Source: Candidatus Wallbacteria bacterium | Lineage (GTDB): Bacteria > Muiribacteriota > JAQTZZ01 | DNA length: 5,251 bases | Reading direction: 5' to 3' | NCBI GenBank assembly: GCA_028711905.1 | Contig: JAQTRI010000282.1 | Coordinates: 1-5,251 of the forward strand | Shown: piece by piece, positions 1 through 5,251 of the stretch | How the letters are laid out: each line of letters starts with the position of its first letter | Numbering within the stretch: the first letter of the stretch is position 1 | Notes under the pieces: model-generated | Database searches by the model: none | The model's input: the letters and a program-made list of their open reading frames with translations, nothing else | Told to the model about the DNA's origin: nothing | Translations under genes and position numbers: made by a program

Positions 1-657
1 ATGGGCTCCTTCGATCAAGCCGGGGATGTCCGCCATGGTGAAGCTGTATTCGCCGACCTTTACCACACCAAGATTGGGCGCGATTGTAGTAAATGGGTAA
101 TCCGCAATTTTGGGTTTGCAGTTTGAGACCACGGATATCAGGGTGGATATCCCGGCATTGGGCAGACCGATGATTCCGACATCCGCCAATAATTTCAATT
201 CAAGTCTGAGCCAGAACTCTTCCCCCGGTTCCCCGAGTTCAGCGAAACGGGGGGCTTTCCGGTCCGGTGTGGCGAATCTGGCATTTCCACGACCACCGCG
301 GCCGCCTTTTGCCACCACTATCTCCTGCCCGTCTCTGGAAAGATCAGCGATCAGTTCGCCGGTTTCCAGCATCACCACAGTGCCTTCCGGCACAGTGATA
401 ACCGTGTCTTCAGCCGACTTGCCGGTCTTGTCGCTGCCCAGTCCATGAGCGCCGTTACCGGCATAATAATGAATCTGGTATCTCAGATCGATAAGCGTCT
501 TGAGGTGCCTGCTGGAACGCATAATTACACTGCCGCCACTTCCGCCGTCACCACCACTGGGGCCACCCATCGGCACAAATTTTTCACGCCTGAAAGCCAC
601 ACATCCGTTCCCGCCGCGGCCCCCTCTCACCTGCACCCTTACTTCGTCGACAAACAT
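1..657 (-). CDS. obg: GTPase Obg/CgtA, N-terminal 219 residues (cut by window edge)
   Basis: Obg is a conserved GTPase that associates with the 50S ribosomal subunit and links ribosome assembly to growth and stress control. The visible part has the glycine-rich Obg fold at about residues 1-157: it starts MFVDEVRVQVRGG, has NGCVAFRREKFVP at 17-29 and GGPSGGDGGSGG at 31-42, and has GGRGGRGN at 118-125. The GTPase domain follows. G2/switch I is present as DYPFTT, and G3 is DIPGLIEGAH at the window edge. G1 reads GLPNAGIST: the P-loop lysine expected at residue 170 is isoleucine (codon ATA at 148-150), while the following Mg-binding serine is kept. G4, G5 and the C-terminal domain lie outside the window. 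The ATG overlaps the nadD 3' end by 19 nt; AGGG about 9 nt upstream may serve as SD. The frame is open to position 1. Family assignment is very secure; GTPase competence is doubtful if the K>I base is real. Confidence 0.96.
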   Translation of the reverse strand, partial: MFVDEVRVQVRGGRGGNGCVAFRREKFVPMGGPSGGDGGSGGSVIMRSSRHLKTLIDLRYQIHYYAGNGAHGLGSDKTGKSAEDTVITVPEGTVVMLETGELIADLSRDGQEIVVAKGGRGGRGNARFATPDRKAPRFAELGEPGEEFWLRLELKLLADVGIIGLPNAGISTLISVVSNCKPKIADYPFTTIAPNLGVVKVGEYSFTMADIPGLIEGAH

Positions 658-1232
658 GGCTCTTCACCCTGTCCGGCCCTATAAAGGCCGTGCCTTTCAA
701 TATACCTCTCGACACCGGCGCACACCAGGCCAGAAAGGCTTTTTCCACAGGCGATACGCCTGCGGATATCCGTAGACGACACAGAACTCCTGTTTGTTAT
801 GACCGGAAGTCCGCAATCCCCTCCCGGCGAATTTCCGGGTCTTGTGATCAGAACAATATCGGCTATCCGGCGGATTCCCTCAAGATTTTTCCAGCGCGGA
901 AAGTCCGGAACATTATCAGAGCCGAGCAGCAGAAAAAACTTGTCTTCAGGATAAATTATCCTTAACTGACTCAAGGTCACAAAGGTGAAACTCACACCAT
1001 CAGCCTCGACTTCCAGATCGCTCAAAAGAAAATTCGGCATGCACGACAAGGCTATGGCCAGCATGGCAAAACGATGATGTGAAGAACAATGTGCCGATTT
1101 TTTTAAAGGATTTTGCGCGGCAGGCATAAAGATCACCCGCTGCAATCCAAGCTTTTTCAATGCCAGTCGGGAAATATGCAAATGGCCCTGGTGGACGGGA
1201 TCAAAACTGCCTCCCAGGATACCGGTTTTCAT
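639..1232 (-). CDS. nadD: Nicotinate-nucleotide adenylyltransferase NadD
   Basis: Cytosolic enzyme of NAD biosynthesis (EC 2.7.7.18) that transfers AMP from ATP to nicotinate mononucleotide, giving deamido-NAD. The 197-residue protein has a normal length and all the nucleotidyltransferase motifs in order. GGSFDPVHQGHL at 7-18 contains the HxGH pair H14/H17. MPAAQNPLKK lies at 36-45, GSDNVPDFPRWKN at 104-116 matches the NaMN-site segment GxDxxxxFxxW, and SSTDIRRRI at 152-160 is the ISSTxIR phosphate-binding motif. The C-terminus has the usual VxxYIxxHxLY pattern. At 81-87 it reads SFTFVTL, where many relatives have SYTxDTL, a minor departure. The start follows the rpmA stop by 13 nt without a clear SD, so translation may be coupled to rpmA. 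The 3' end overlaps obg by 19 nt. An operon with rplU, prp, rpmA and obg is inferred from the spacing. Confidence 0.96.
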   Translation of the reverse strand: MKTGILGGSFDPVHQGHLHISRLALKKLGLQRVIFMPAAQNPLKKSAHCSSHHRFAMLAIALSCMPNFLLSDLEVEADGVSFTFVTLSQLRIIYPEDKFFLLLGSDNVPDFPRWKNLEGIRRIADIVLITRPGNSPGGDCGLPVITNRSSVSSTDIRRRIACGKSLSGLVCAGVERYIERHGLYRAGQGEEPCLSTK

Positions 1233-1245
1233 AGAGCGGGTTCGA

Positions 1246-1509
1246 TCAGTTCTGGGTCTGAGGGTCTATGTGGATATACCGTCTGCCGTCACGCTTAGTC
1301 TGGTATCGGACCAGACCATCGATCTTGGCGAAAAGGGTATCGTCACCACCGCGTCCGACATTCAGCCCGGGAAAGAACCTGGTGCCTCGCTGCCTGACCA
1401 GTATGCTTCCAGCGGTTACACATTCTCCGGCAAATTTTTTCGGTCCCAGAAATTTAGGCTGGCTGTCACGACCGTTGCCGCTGCTGCCGACACCTTTCTT
1501 GTGTGCCAT
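1246..1509 (-). CDS. rpmA: 50S ribosomal protein L27
   Basis: Large-subunit ribosomal protein whose N-terminal tail reaches towards the peptidyl-transferase centre and the P-site tRNA. The 87-residue protein shows the family signature throughout: MAHKKGVGSSGNGRDS at 1-16, GSILVRQRGTRFFPG around 34-48, and NVGRGGDDTLFAKIDG around 50-65. A strong SD (AAGGAGGA, about 5 nt upstream) sits inside the last codons of prp, whose stop ends one base before the ATG. It starts directly with MAHKK and has no hydrophobic Firmicute-type N-terminal extension. In frame upstream, only seven sense codons, none of them a start codon, separate the ATG from a TGA, so a longer form cannot be made from this DNA. This matters because the gene next door encodes the protease that removes such extensions elsewhere. 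Confidence 0.98.
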   Translation of the reverse strand: MAHKKGVGSSGNGRDSQPKFLGPKKFAGECVTAGSILVRQRGTRFFPGLNVGRGGDDTLFAKIDGLVRYQTKRDGRRYIHIDPQTQN

Positions 1510-1510
1510 G

Positions 1511-1840
1511 TTATCCTCCTTCGAGTATAATCACATTCTTCGGATTAGTTTTCCGGATCTCACCAAGTCCGAGCATCAAACTGTCGAACAGAATTCTGCC
1601 GGTATTGATCCGATCCGCTTCTCCCGGGGCAGATTTCCCTATGCCGATAGTGATAGAGTTGCTGCCGCGGTCTTCATGTACCTCAGTCTGTAATCCGGCG
1701 ATGCGTTCCAGTCCTGCCGCGTAGTTGAATACCAGGGCTGAGACCGCTGCGCAAACAATGTCGCGCCCGTGTTCAGCGTATCCCGCATGCCCCTCTACTC
1801 GTACATAGAGCCGCTCGCGGCACGCCGAAATCCGGATCAT
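1511..1840 (-). CDS. prp: Ribosomal-processing cysteine protease Prp family (YsxB/DUF464)
   Basis: The 109-residue protein belongs to the Prp (formerly YsxB/DUF464) family. In Staphylococcus aureus, Prp is known to cut off the N-terminal extension of ribosomal protein L27. The diagnostic GHAGYAEHGRDIVCAAVSAL block is at residues 17-36 and contains the catalytic pair, His18 in GHAG and Cys30 in DIVCA. The C-terminal half (about 84-106) has the family's amphipathic helix and beta-strand ending in NVIILEGG. The position between rplU and rpmA is the classical location of this gene. The ATG follows the rplU stop by 2 nt with no clear SD, which suggests translational coupling. Its last codons (GAA GGA GGA) double as the rpmA SD. 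Since the adjacent L27 has no extension, the native substrate here is unclear. Family call is secure; function as an L27 protease in this organism is not. Confidence 0.92.
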   Translation of the reverse strand: MIRISACRERLYVRVEGHAGYAEHGRDIVCAAVSALVFNYAAGLERIAGLQTEVHEDRGSNSITIGIGKSAPGEADRINTGRILFDSLMLGLGEIRKTNPKNVIILEGG

Positions 1841-1842
1841 TT

Positions 1843-2154
1843 TCAGGCGGTGATCTTTTCGATCATGACCTGACTGTACCAGTGGCGGTGACCCTTCATT
1901 ACATGAGAGTCTTTCCGGCGCCGGTACTTGAACGAGGTGACCTTGTCACCCTTGTAGTTCTTGAGCACCCGACCGGTGACCTTGCAGTTTTCAAGATAAG
2001 GAGTGCCGAATCTGCTGTCCGTACCGTCATTGACTAAGAGCACCTTGGCGAACTCTACCGGCTCATCCGGTTCCTTCTGCAGCAGATCAATGTCGATGTA
2101 GCGGCCTTCCTCGACCTTGTACTGCTTGCCGCCGCTTTCCACGATGGCGTACAT
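1843..2154 (-). CDS. rplU: 50S ribosomal protein L21
   Basis: Large-subunit ribosomal protein that binds 23S rRNA. The 103-residue length is typical of the family. It opens with MYAIVESGGKQYKVEEG, the standard L21 start with the GGKQY motif, and has the basic rRNA-binding stretch FKYRRRKDSHVMKGHRHWYS near residues 74-93. I chose the ATG at 2154 because an excellent SD (AGGAGGT) lies 3-4 nt upstream and the family start matches. A TTG 36 nt further upstream in the same frame falls at the foot of the leader hairpin and would add a non-homologous tail, so it was rejected. This is the first gene of the operon rplU-prp-rpmA-nadD-obg, driven by the promoter in the preceding 99-nt gap. Confidence 0.97.
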   Translation of the reverse strand: MYAIVESGGKQYKVEEGRYIDIDLLQKEPDEPVEFAKVLLVNDGTDSRFGTPYLENCKVTGRVLKNYKGDKVTSFKYRRRKDSHVMKGHRHWYSQVMIEKITA

Positions 2155-2164
2155 AAGACCTCCT
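2155..2164 (-). promoter_or_regulatory. Strong Shine-Dalgarno site of rplU
   Basis: On the minus strand AGGAGGTCTT immediately precedes ATG. The AGGAGG core (2159-2164) is nearly perfectly anti-SD complementary, with a short spacer. It decides the rplU start at 2154 over the upstream in-frame TTG at 2190. The base of a perfect hairpin lies two bases upstream of it. Confidence 0.85.
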
Positions 2165-2166
2165 AT

Positions 2167-2186
2167 GGAAAAATCGCTGTTTTTCC
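2167..2186 (-). promoter_or_regulatory. Leader hairpin just upstream of the rplU ribosome binding site
   Basis: On the minus strand the arms GGAAAAA and TTTTTCC flank the loop CAGCGA, giving a perfect 7-bp stem with a 6-nt loop. The hairpin lies within the inferred 5' untranslated region of rplU and ends 2 nt before AGGAGG. The stem is mostly A-U, so it is modest in stability. Position and symmetry suggest a site that could modulate rplU translation, as ribosomal-protein leaders often do, but I do not recognise a named leader family. A chance inverted repeat is possible. Confidence 0.4.
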
Positions 2187-2201
2187 GCAAGTATGAGAAA
2201 G

Positions 2202-2230
2202 AAAATATGTCATGCAGAACGGTTTGTCAA
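2202..2230 (-). promoter_or_regulatory. Sigma-70-type promoter for rplU-prp-rpmA-nadD-obg
   Basis: On the minus strand a perfect -35 hexamer TTGACA (2225-2230) is followed by exactly 17 nt and then TATTTT (2202-2207), a 4/6 match to TATAAT that keeps the key first, second and last bases. Transcription would begin near 2195, leaving a leader of about 40 nt before the rplU ATG. It occupies the only intergenic gap in the window, directly upstream of the ribosomal-protein genes, which is where a strong housekeeping promoter is expected. Confidence 0.75.
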
Positions 2231-2249
2231 GAAAATTCGTTTTATTGAT

Positions 2250-2274
2250 GGGACTAAGTCCCGCCCGAGAGGGC
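2250..2274 (-). repeat. Two adjacent small inverted repeats at the 3' end of the HEAT-repeat gene
   Basis: Reading the minus strand, GCCC-TCTC-GGGC (2263-2274) is followed directly by GGGAC-TTA-GTCCC (2250-2262). The second hairpin spans the TAG stop codon of the HEAT-repeat gene. Both stems are perfect but only 4 and 5 bp, and the bases that follow are A/T-rich without a proper U run. They could act as a weak terminator, pause or 3'-end stabiliser between the upstream gene group and the rplU operon. The evidence is structural only and they may be coincidental. Confidence 0.25.
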
Positions 2275-3366
2275 CTTTCGCGCGAAATAGCTGATGACCG
2301 GACTCTGATCCTGGGAAAGCACCTCAAGCACGGGACTGTATTCTTTGCGCGGTACGCGCAACATTTCAAGAACTGCCTTGCGCTTTTCGGAAAAAGTGCC
2401 GAACCTGGCCTGATAGATCAGTTTTTCCAGCATGGTCTTAGGCAGATCCTTGACGCTGCGACATAGTTTATCAGCCTTTTCCACCGTCTTTTTTTCAGCC
2501 AGTTTCCGGTTGAGTATTTTGAGTTCATCCGCCTGATCCACGGTAATGCTGCCTGTCAGCTTGTTTAGTTGCCTGACCGACAGCAGCCGGAGCACTTCCG
2601 AGCTTTTCTGCCTGAGCGCATCATTAGCCGCTGACTGTTGAATCCGGCAGAGCCTGTTACGGATATCCTCGTCAGAGTTGCGTGTCTGCTGCAGATAGTA
2701 AAAAGCGCTTTCCAGAAGCCATGGTTGGCCGAGTGCCAGCATTTCTCTCACAGGACGCAGGGTGTCGGTTCCAGCCATGCCTGTCAGAAACCGTGCTGCC
2801 GTGACTCTAACCCTGTGACTGGGATCTTCGAGCAGCGGCACGATCATGCCTGCAGTCATAGCGCTGCCTGTCATCTGCAAAGCTTCAACCGCATTGGCCC
2901 TCACGCGTATGTCCGTGTGATTGAGAAACCCTGCGATGATCGGAACGGCATGACCTTTTCCCAAAAGTCCCAGAGCCTTGACCAGGGAAGATATGACAAA
3001 CGGATCTTTTTCATTGAGCGCCATTTCCTTCAACTGGGGAAGAAAATCTGAAAGCCCCTGCGTCATGACCGCCCTGACCCCCCGGATGCGCTTCCACGCC
3101 TGCTTCGCTGCCAGAAGCTCAGGCAGCTGATCTGCCTTTACTGCCGGCAGATCTTCCGATTGATATGGCACCGGCAAAAGCCTGGTTCTTAGAATGTCCA
3201 GACTTTTCCGGGCTAAATAGTAAAACTCGTCTTTCAGATTTCTGCGGCAGAGCTTTTCCAGAAGAGGGATACCTTCAGGGTCAAGATTTTTCAGAATCAC
3301 ACGCAGCGCTTCCTTCAGCAGAACCGGCTTGCCGGATTCGATCATTTCGATATAGCGCGATTTCAT
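2254..3366 (-). CDS. HEAT-repeat protein of unknown function
   Basis: A 370-residue, probably soluble protein with no signal peptide, membrane segment or catalytic motif that I can see. Its clearest part is a run of HEAT-like helical pairs at about residues 104-137, 138-168, 169-199 and 200-226. These carry the pattern of a hydrophobic helix, a D/N-P or D-R-V turn (for example TDIRVRANAVEAL and PSHRVRVTAARFL), and a second helix. Degenerate repeats at both ends share Y-L/F-A-R-K-S/A-L (residues 50-56 and 360-366). A charged, lysine-rich linker (about 270-310) separates the central block from the C-terminal helices. Such solenoids usually bind proteins, so a scaffold or adaptor role is a guess. 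I chose the ATG at 3366, 4 nt after the stop of the FtsB-like gene, with AAGGAAG about 9 nt upstream. A TTG at 3393 would add 9 residues and lacks support. Tight spacing to the FtsB-like gene suggests co-expression. Confidence 0.85.
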   Translation of the reverse strand: MKSRYIEMIESGKPVLLKEALRVILKNLDPEGIPLLEKLCRRNLKDEFYYLARKSLDILRTRLLPVPYQSEDLPAVKADQLPELLAAKQAWKRIRGVRAVMTQGLSDFLPQLKEMALNEKDPFVISSLVKALGLLGKGHAVPIIAGFLNHTDIRVRANAVEALQMTGSAMTAGMIVPLLEDPSHRVRVTAARFLTGMAGTDTLRPVREMLALGQPWLLESAFYYLQQTRNSDEDIRNRLCRIQQSAANDALRQKSSEVLRLLSVRQLNKLTGSITVDQADELKILNRKLAEKKTVEKADKLCRSVKDLPKTMLEKLIYQARFGTFSEKRKAVLEMLRVPRKEYSPVLEVLSQDQSPVISYFARKALSGGT

Positions 3367-3370
3367 GCCT

Positions 3371-3751
3371 TCATTCTTCCTTCTGCTCAACAATTCTCAT
3401 CACACTCTCACCCTTTTTGATCAGTTTCAGTTTTTCACGGGCAACGCGTTCGACACCCTCATCAGTTTTAAGATCGGCAATTTTCTTCTCAAGTTCAGTG
3501 ATTTTTTCTTTGAGCTTGACATTTTCCACACGCATATCATCGACTAATCCGCTGTATGTGTCGATTTCTTCATAGCGGTTGAGAAACACAATCGGCACCA
3601 TAAGCAAAGCGATAACAGCCAGCAGGATGATCACTTTCGGAGAAAGCACCACGATCAGCCGATTGGATTTGGGCGGTGGAGCTTCCCCTTCGGGCCTGAA
3701 ACCGAACCTGCCGGTCACAGGATCACTCGAATTCAGTTCTGATCTTTTCAA
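3371..3751 (-). CDS. FtsB/DivIC-like septum formation initiator family protein
   Basis: A small bitopic membrane protein of up to 126 residues. The layout is a polar, proline-containing cytoplasmic N-terminus (1-30), one transmembrane helix at about 38-57, a coiled coil at about 62-96 (LKEKITELEKKIADL), and then the family's conserved end, TDEGVERVAREKLKLIKKGE (96-115). This matches the D-x-x-I-E-x-x-A-R-E-x-L-x-L-x-K-x-G-E pattern of FtsB/DivIC proteins, which with FtsL and FtsQ/DivIB form the subcomplex that activates septal peptidoglycan synthesis. The start is uncertain. The TTG at 3751 overlaps the gyrA end by 29 nt behind a weak GGTGG. A GTG at 3718, 4 nt after the gyrA stop, would give 115 residues and leave all domains intact. 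The N-terminal tail is longer than in classical FtsB. The adjacency to gyrA is not the usual E. coli or Bacillus location. Other one-TM coiled-coil proteins such as FtsL are the main alternative. Confidence 0.82.
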   Translation of the reverse strand: MKRSELNSSDPVTGRFGFRPEGEAPPPKSNRLIVVLSPKVIILLAVIALLMVPIVFLNRYEEIDTYSGLVDDMRVENVKLKEKITELEKKIADLKTDEGVERVAREKLKLIKKGESVMRIVEQKEE

Positions 3752-5251
3752 CTGCCACCAGTGTGTCTTCCGGTTTGAGTCTGATCAGGCGCACACCCTG
3801 GGTTGTCCGGCCAATCTGTGATATATCCCGGGTCTTGCAGCGTACGATCATACCCTGGCGGGTGATGAGCAGGAGTTCATCATCAGCGTCCACCTCAATG
3901 ATGCTGATCACTTTGCCGGTTTTTTCCGATATCTTGATGGTTTTGATGCCGGATCCTCCGCGCGACTGAATACGATATTCATCGATCGGGGTTCTCTTGC
4001 CATAGCCCTTTTCCGTTGCCACCAGAAGTGTTGAAGCAGGGTTTCTGACAATGTCGGCATTGACAACTTCATCGCCGCCTTTCAAGCGGATAGCCCGAAC
4101 ACCCGCGGCTAAACGCCCCATTGCCCGGACATTCTTTTCCGCAAAACGGATAGACTGTCCGTTTTTGGTTACAATAATCACTTCATTATCGCCGGTCGTC
4201 AGGTTAACGGAAATCAGCTGATCATCTCCCGGAAGATTGATAGCTGTGACTCCCTTTTTTCTCAGGTTGACAAAAGCTGCCAACGGGGTTTTCTTGACCC
4301 GGCCCTTGCGCGTAACCATCAGCAGAAAATAGGGGTCAGTGAAATTTTTAACCGGGATCAGGGTCGAGATTTTTTCATCTTTTCCGAAATCAAGATAATT
4401 GACAACGGATTTACCCCTGGCTGTGCGCGATGCTTCTTCCAGCTGGTAGACTTTCATACCACGCAATTTGCCGATGTTGGAAAAGAACAGGAGAATATCC
4501 TTGGTGTTAGTGACAAAGATGTCCCGTACAGCGTCCTCTTCCTTCATTTTACCGCCGGTAATGCCTTTGCCACCGCGGTTCTGGGTTTGGTAGATCTCCA
4601 GTTCCTGCCGCTTGATATAGTCATCTCTGGTGACTGTGATAACCATAGGCTCATCCTTGATCAGATCTTCCTCGTCCAGATTCAGAGTTGAACTTTCCGC
4701 TTTGATGACCTCTGTCATGCGCTCATCACCAAACTTCTGGTTGACTTCTTCCAGATCGTCCACGATCATATCATCCACAAGTTTGGTATCAGCGAGTATA
4801 GCCCGCAGTTTTTCAATGGTAGCCTGCAGCTCAGCGTGTTCGGCAGTCAGCTTGTCGCGTTCCAGCCCTGTCAGTCTCTGCAGACGCATGTCCAGAATCG
4901 CCTGGGCCTGAACCTCGGAAAAGCCGAAGCTGGAACACAGTCCTTCCTTCGCGATCTCCGGCGAAGGGCTGGCCTTTATCAGCGCAATGATCTCGTCAAT
5001 ATGCTCGAGCGCTTTGATCAGACCATCAACGATGTGCATGCGTCTTTCAGCCTTGTCCAGTTCAAACATGGTCCTTCTGGTGATCACCTCGCGCCTGTGC
5101 TCGATGAAACAGCAGAGAATAGTTTTGAGGTTCAGCAGCTGGGGCACATTATTGATTAATCCCACCATGTTGAAATTGAAGTTGGTCTGCAGTGGCGTGA
5201 GTTTGTAAAGCCTGTTGATCAGGACATCTGTGTTTTCATCCTTTTTCAGCT
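3723..5251 (-). CDS. gyrA: DNA gyrase subunit A, C-terminal 508 residues (start outside window)
   Basis: DNA gyrase introduces negative supercoils using ATP; subunit A cuts and rejoins DNA and wraps it. The fragment starts at about residue 330 of a full GyrA, after the catalytic tyrosine. Its first part is the end of the breakage-reunion domain: LQTNFNFNMVGL, HRREVITRRTMFEL, and the coiled-coil segment with ILDMRLQRLTGLE at fragment residues 118-130. The GyrA box follows as QNRGGKG (223-229; bases 4563-4583), and then the six-bladed DNA-wrapping beta-pinwheel with recurrent blade ends such as ARGKSVVNYL, GYGKRTPIDEY and GRTTQGVRLIRL. The box and complete pinwheel favour GyrA over ParC. The box has Asn at its second position where Arg/Lys is usual. 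The protein ends soon after the last blade (EKIRTEFE) without the long acidic tail of the E. coli enzyme. The frame is open to the window edge; the first complete codon ends at 5249. Confidence 0.97.
   Translation of the reverse strand, partial: LKKDENTDVLINRLYKLTPLQTNFNFNMVGLINNVPQLLNLKTILCCFIEHRREVITRRTMFELDKAERRMHIVDGLIKALEHIDEIIALIKASPSPEIAKEGLCSSFGFSEVQAQAILDMRLQRLTGLERDKLTAEHAELQATIEKLRAILADTKLVDDMIVDDLEEVNQKFGDERMTEVIKAESSTLNLDEEDLIKDEPMVITVTRDDYIKRQELEIYQTQNRGGKGITGGKMKEEDAVRDIFVTNTKDILLFFSNIGKLRGMKVYQLEEASRTARGKSVVNYLDFGKDEKISTLIPVKNFTDPYFLLMVTRKGRVKKTPLAAFVNLRKKGVTAINLPGDDQLISVNLTTGDNEVIIVTKNGQSIRFAEKNVRAMGRLAAGVRAIRLKGGDEVVNADIVRNPASTLLVATEKGYGKRTPIDEYRIQSRGGSGIKTIKISEKTGKVISIIEVDADDELLLITRQGMIVRCKTRDISQIGRTTQGVRLIRLKPEDTLVAVEKIRTEFE

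Noticed and set aside
139..165. Treating obg as a pseudogene because of the K>I change
   Set aside because: The reading frame, the other visible motifs and the normal spacing are intact; one missense difference does not justify calling it broken without read support and the rest of the gene.
110..684. Plus-strand open frames of 112, 79 and 91 codons over the obg region
   Set aside because: They lie antisense to obg, which is unmistakable by protein sequence; their translations are low-complexity Pro/Ser-rich shadows of its glycine-rich domain.
1268..1724. Plus-strand open frames of 141, 86 and 73 codons
   Set aside because: They are antisense to rpmA and prp, cross gene boundaries and show no family resemblance or SD.
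2155..2190. Longer rplU start at a TTG (2190) adding 12 residues
   Set aside because: The added residues do not match L21, the TTG has no SD and lies at the foot of the leader hairpin, while the ATG at 2154 has AGGAGGT in front of it.
2231..2274. Classical rho-independent terminator after the HEAT-repeat gene
   Set aside because: The stems are only 4-5 bp and there is no run of T residues after them on the minus strand; recorded only as weak inverted repeats.
2163..2369. Minus-strand 68-codon frame across the HEAT/rplU gap
   Set aside because: It overlaps the HEAT gene out of frame and runs through the promoter; no similarity or SD supports it.
2638..3051. Plus-strand frame of 137 codons
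   Set aside because: Antisense to the HEAT-repeat gene; its Cys/His-rich translation has no spaced zinc-binding pattern and no promoter or SD.
4836..5159. Plus-strand frame of 107 codons over gyrA
   Set aside because: Antisense shadow of the conserved GyrA coding sequence.

Overview
The window is a densely packed stretch of bacterial chromosome with about 50% GC. Every supported gene lies on the minus strand, so the biological order runs from high to low coordinates: gyrA (3' part) > FtsB/DivIC-like membrane protein > HEAT-repeat protein > [99-nt gap with promoter] > rplU > prp > rpmA > nadD > obg (5' part). All plus-strand open frames are shadows of these genes.

Organism: strong Shine-Dalgarno sequences, a near-consensus sigma-70-type promoter, and an L21-Prp-L27-NadD-Obg cluster point to a bacterium. 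The Prp-type protease gene between rplU and rpmA argues against a typical gammaproteobacterium. It recalls Firmicutes, spirochaetes and related lineages, but the L27 here lacks the cleavable N-terminal extension typical of Firmicutes. I cannot name the phylum from this window.

Layout: (1) 3371-5251 holds the C-terminal part of DNA gyrase subunit A (end of the breakage-reunion domain, GyrA box, DNA-wrapping beta-pinwheel). It is followed with overlap, or a 4-nt gap, by a small one-TM, coiled-coil protein of the septum formation initiator family. (2) 2254-3366 encodes a 370-residue protein of HEAT-like helical repeats with no recognisable catalytic motif. (3) 2155-2253 is the only real intergenic region. 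It carries TTGACA-17 nt-TATTTT, a perfect 7-bp hairpin and a strong SD, and it starts a ribosome/NAD/GTPase operon. (4) 639-2154 holds rplU, prp, rpmA and nadD with gaps of 2, 1 and 13 nt. (5) 1-657 holds the first 219 codons of obg, overlapping nadD by 19 nt.

How the genes fit together: L21 and L27 are large-subunit ribosomal proteins, Obg is a GTPase linked to 50S assembly and growth control, and NadD makes the dinucleotide precursor of NAD. The upstream block combines DNA topology (GyrA) with a divisome-like protein and a scaffold-like protein.

Most notable points: the Obg P-loop reads GLPNAGIST, with the nearly invariant Walker A lysine replaced by isoleucine by a single-base AAA>ATA difference. 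The prp gene is retained beside an L27 that has no extension to cleave. I found no mobile element, CRISPR array, tRNA or rRNA, and no complete novel multi-gene system.
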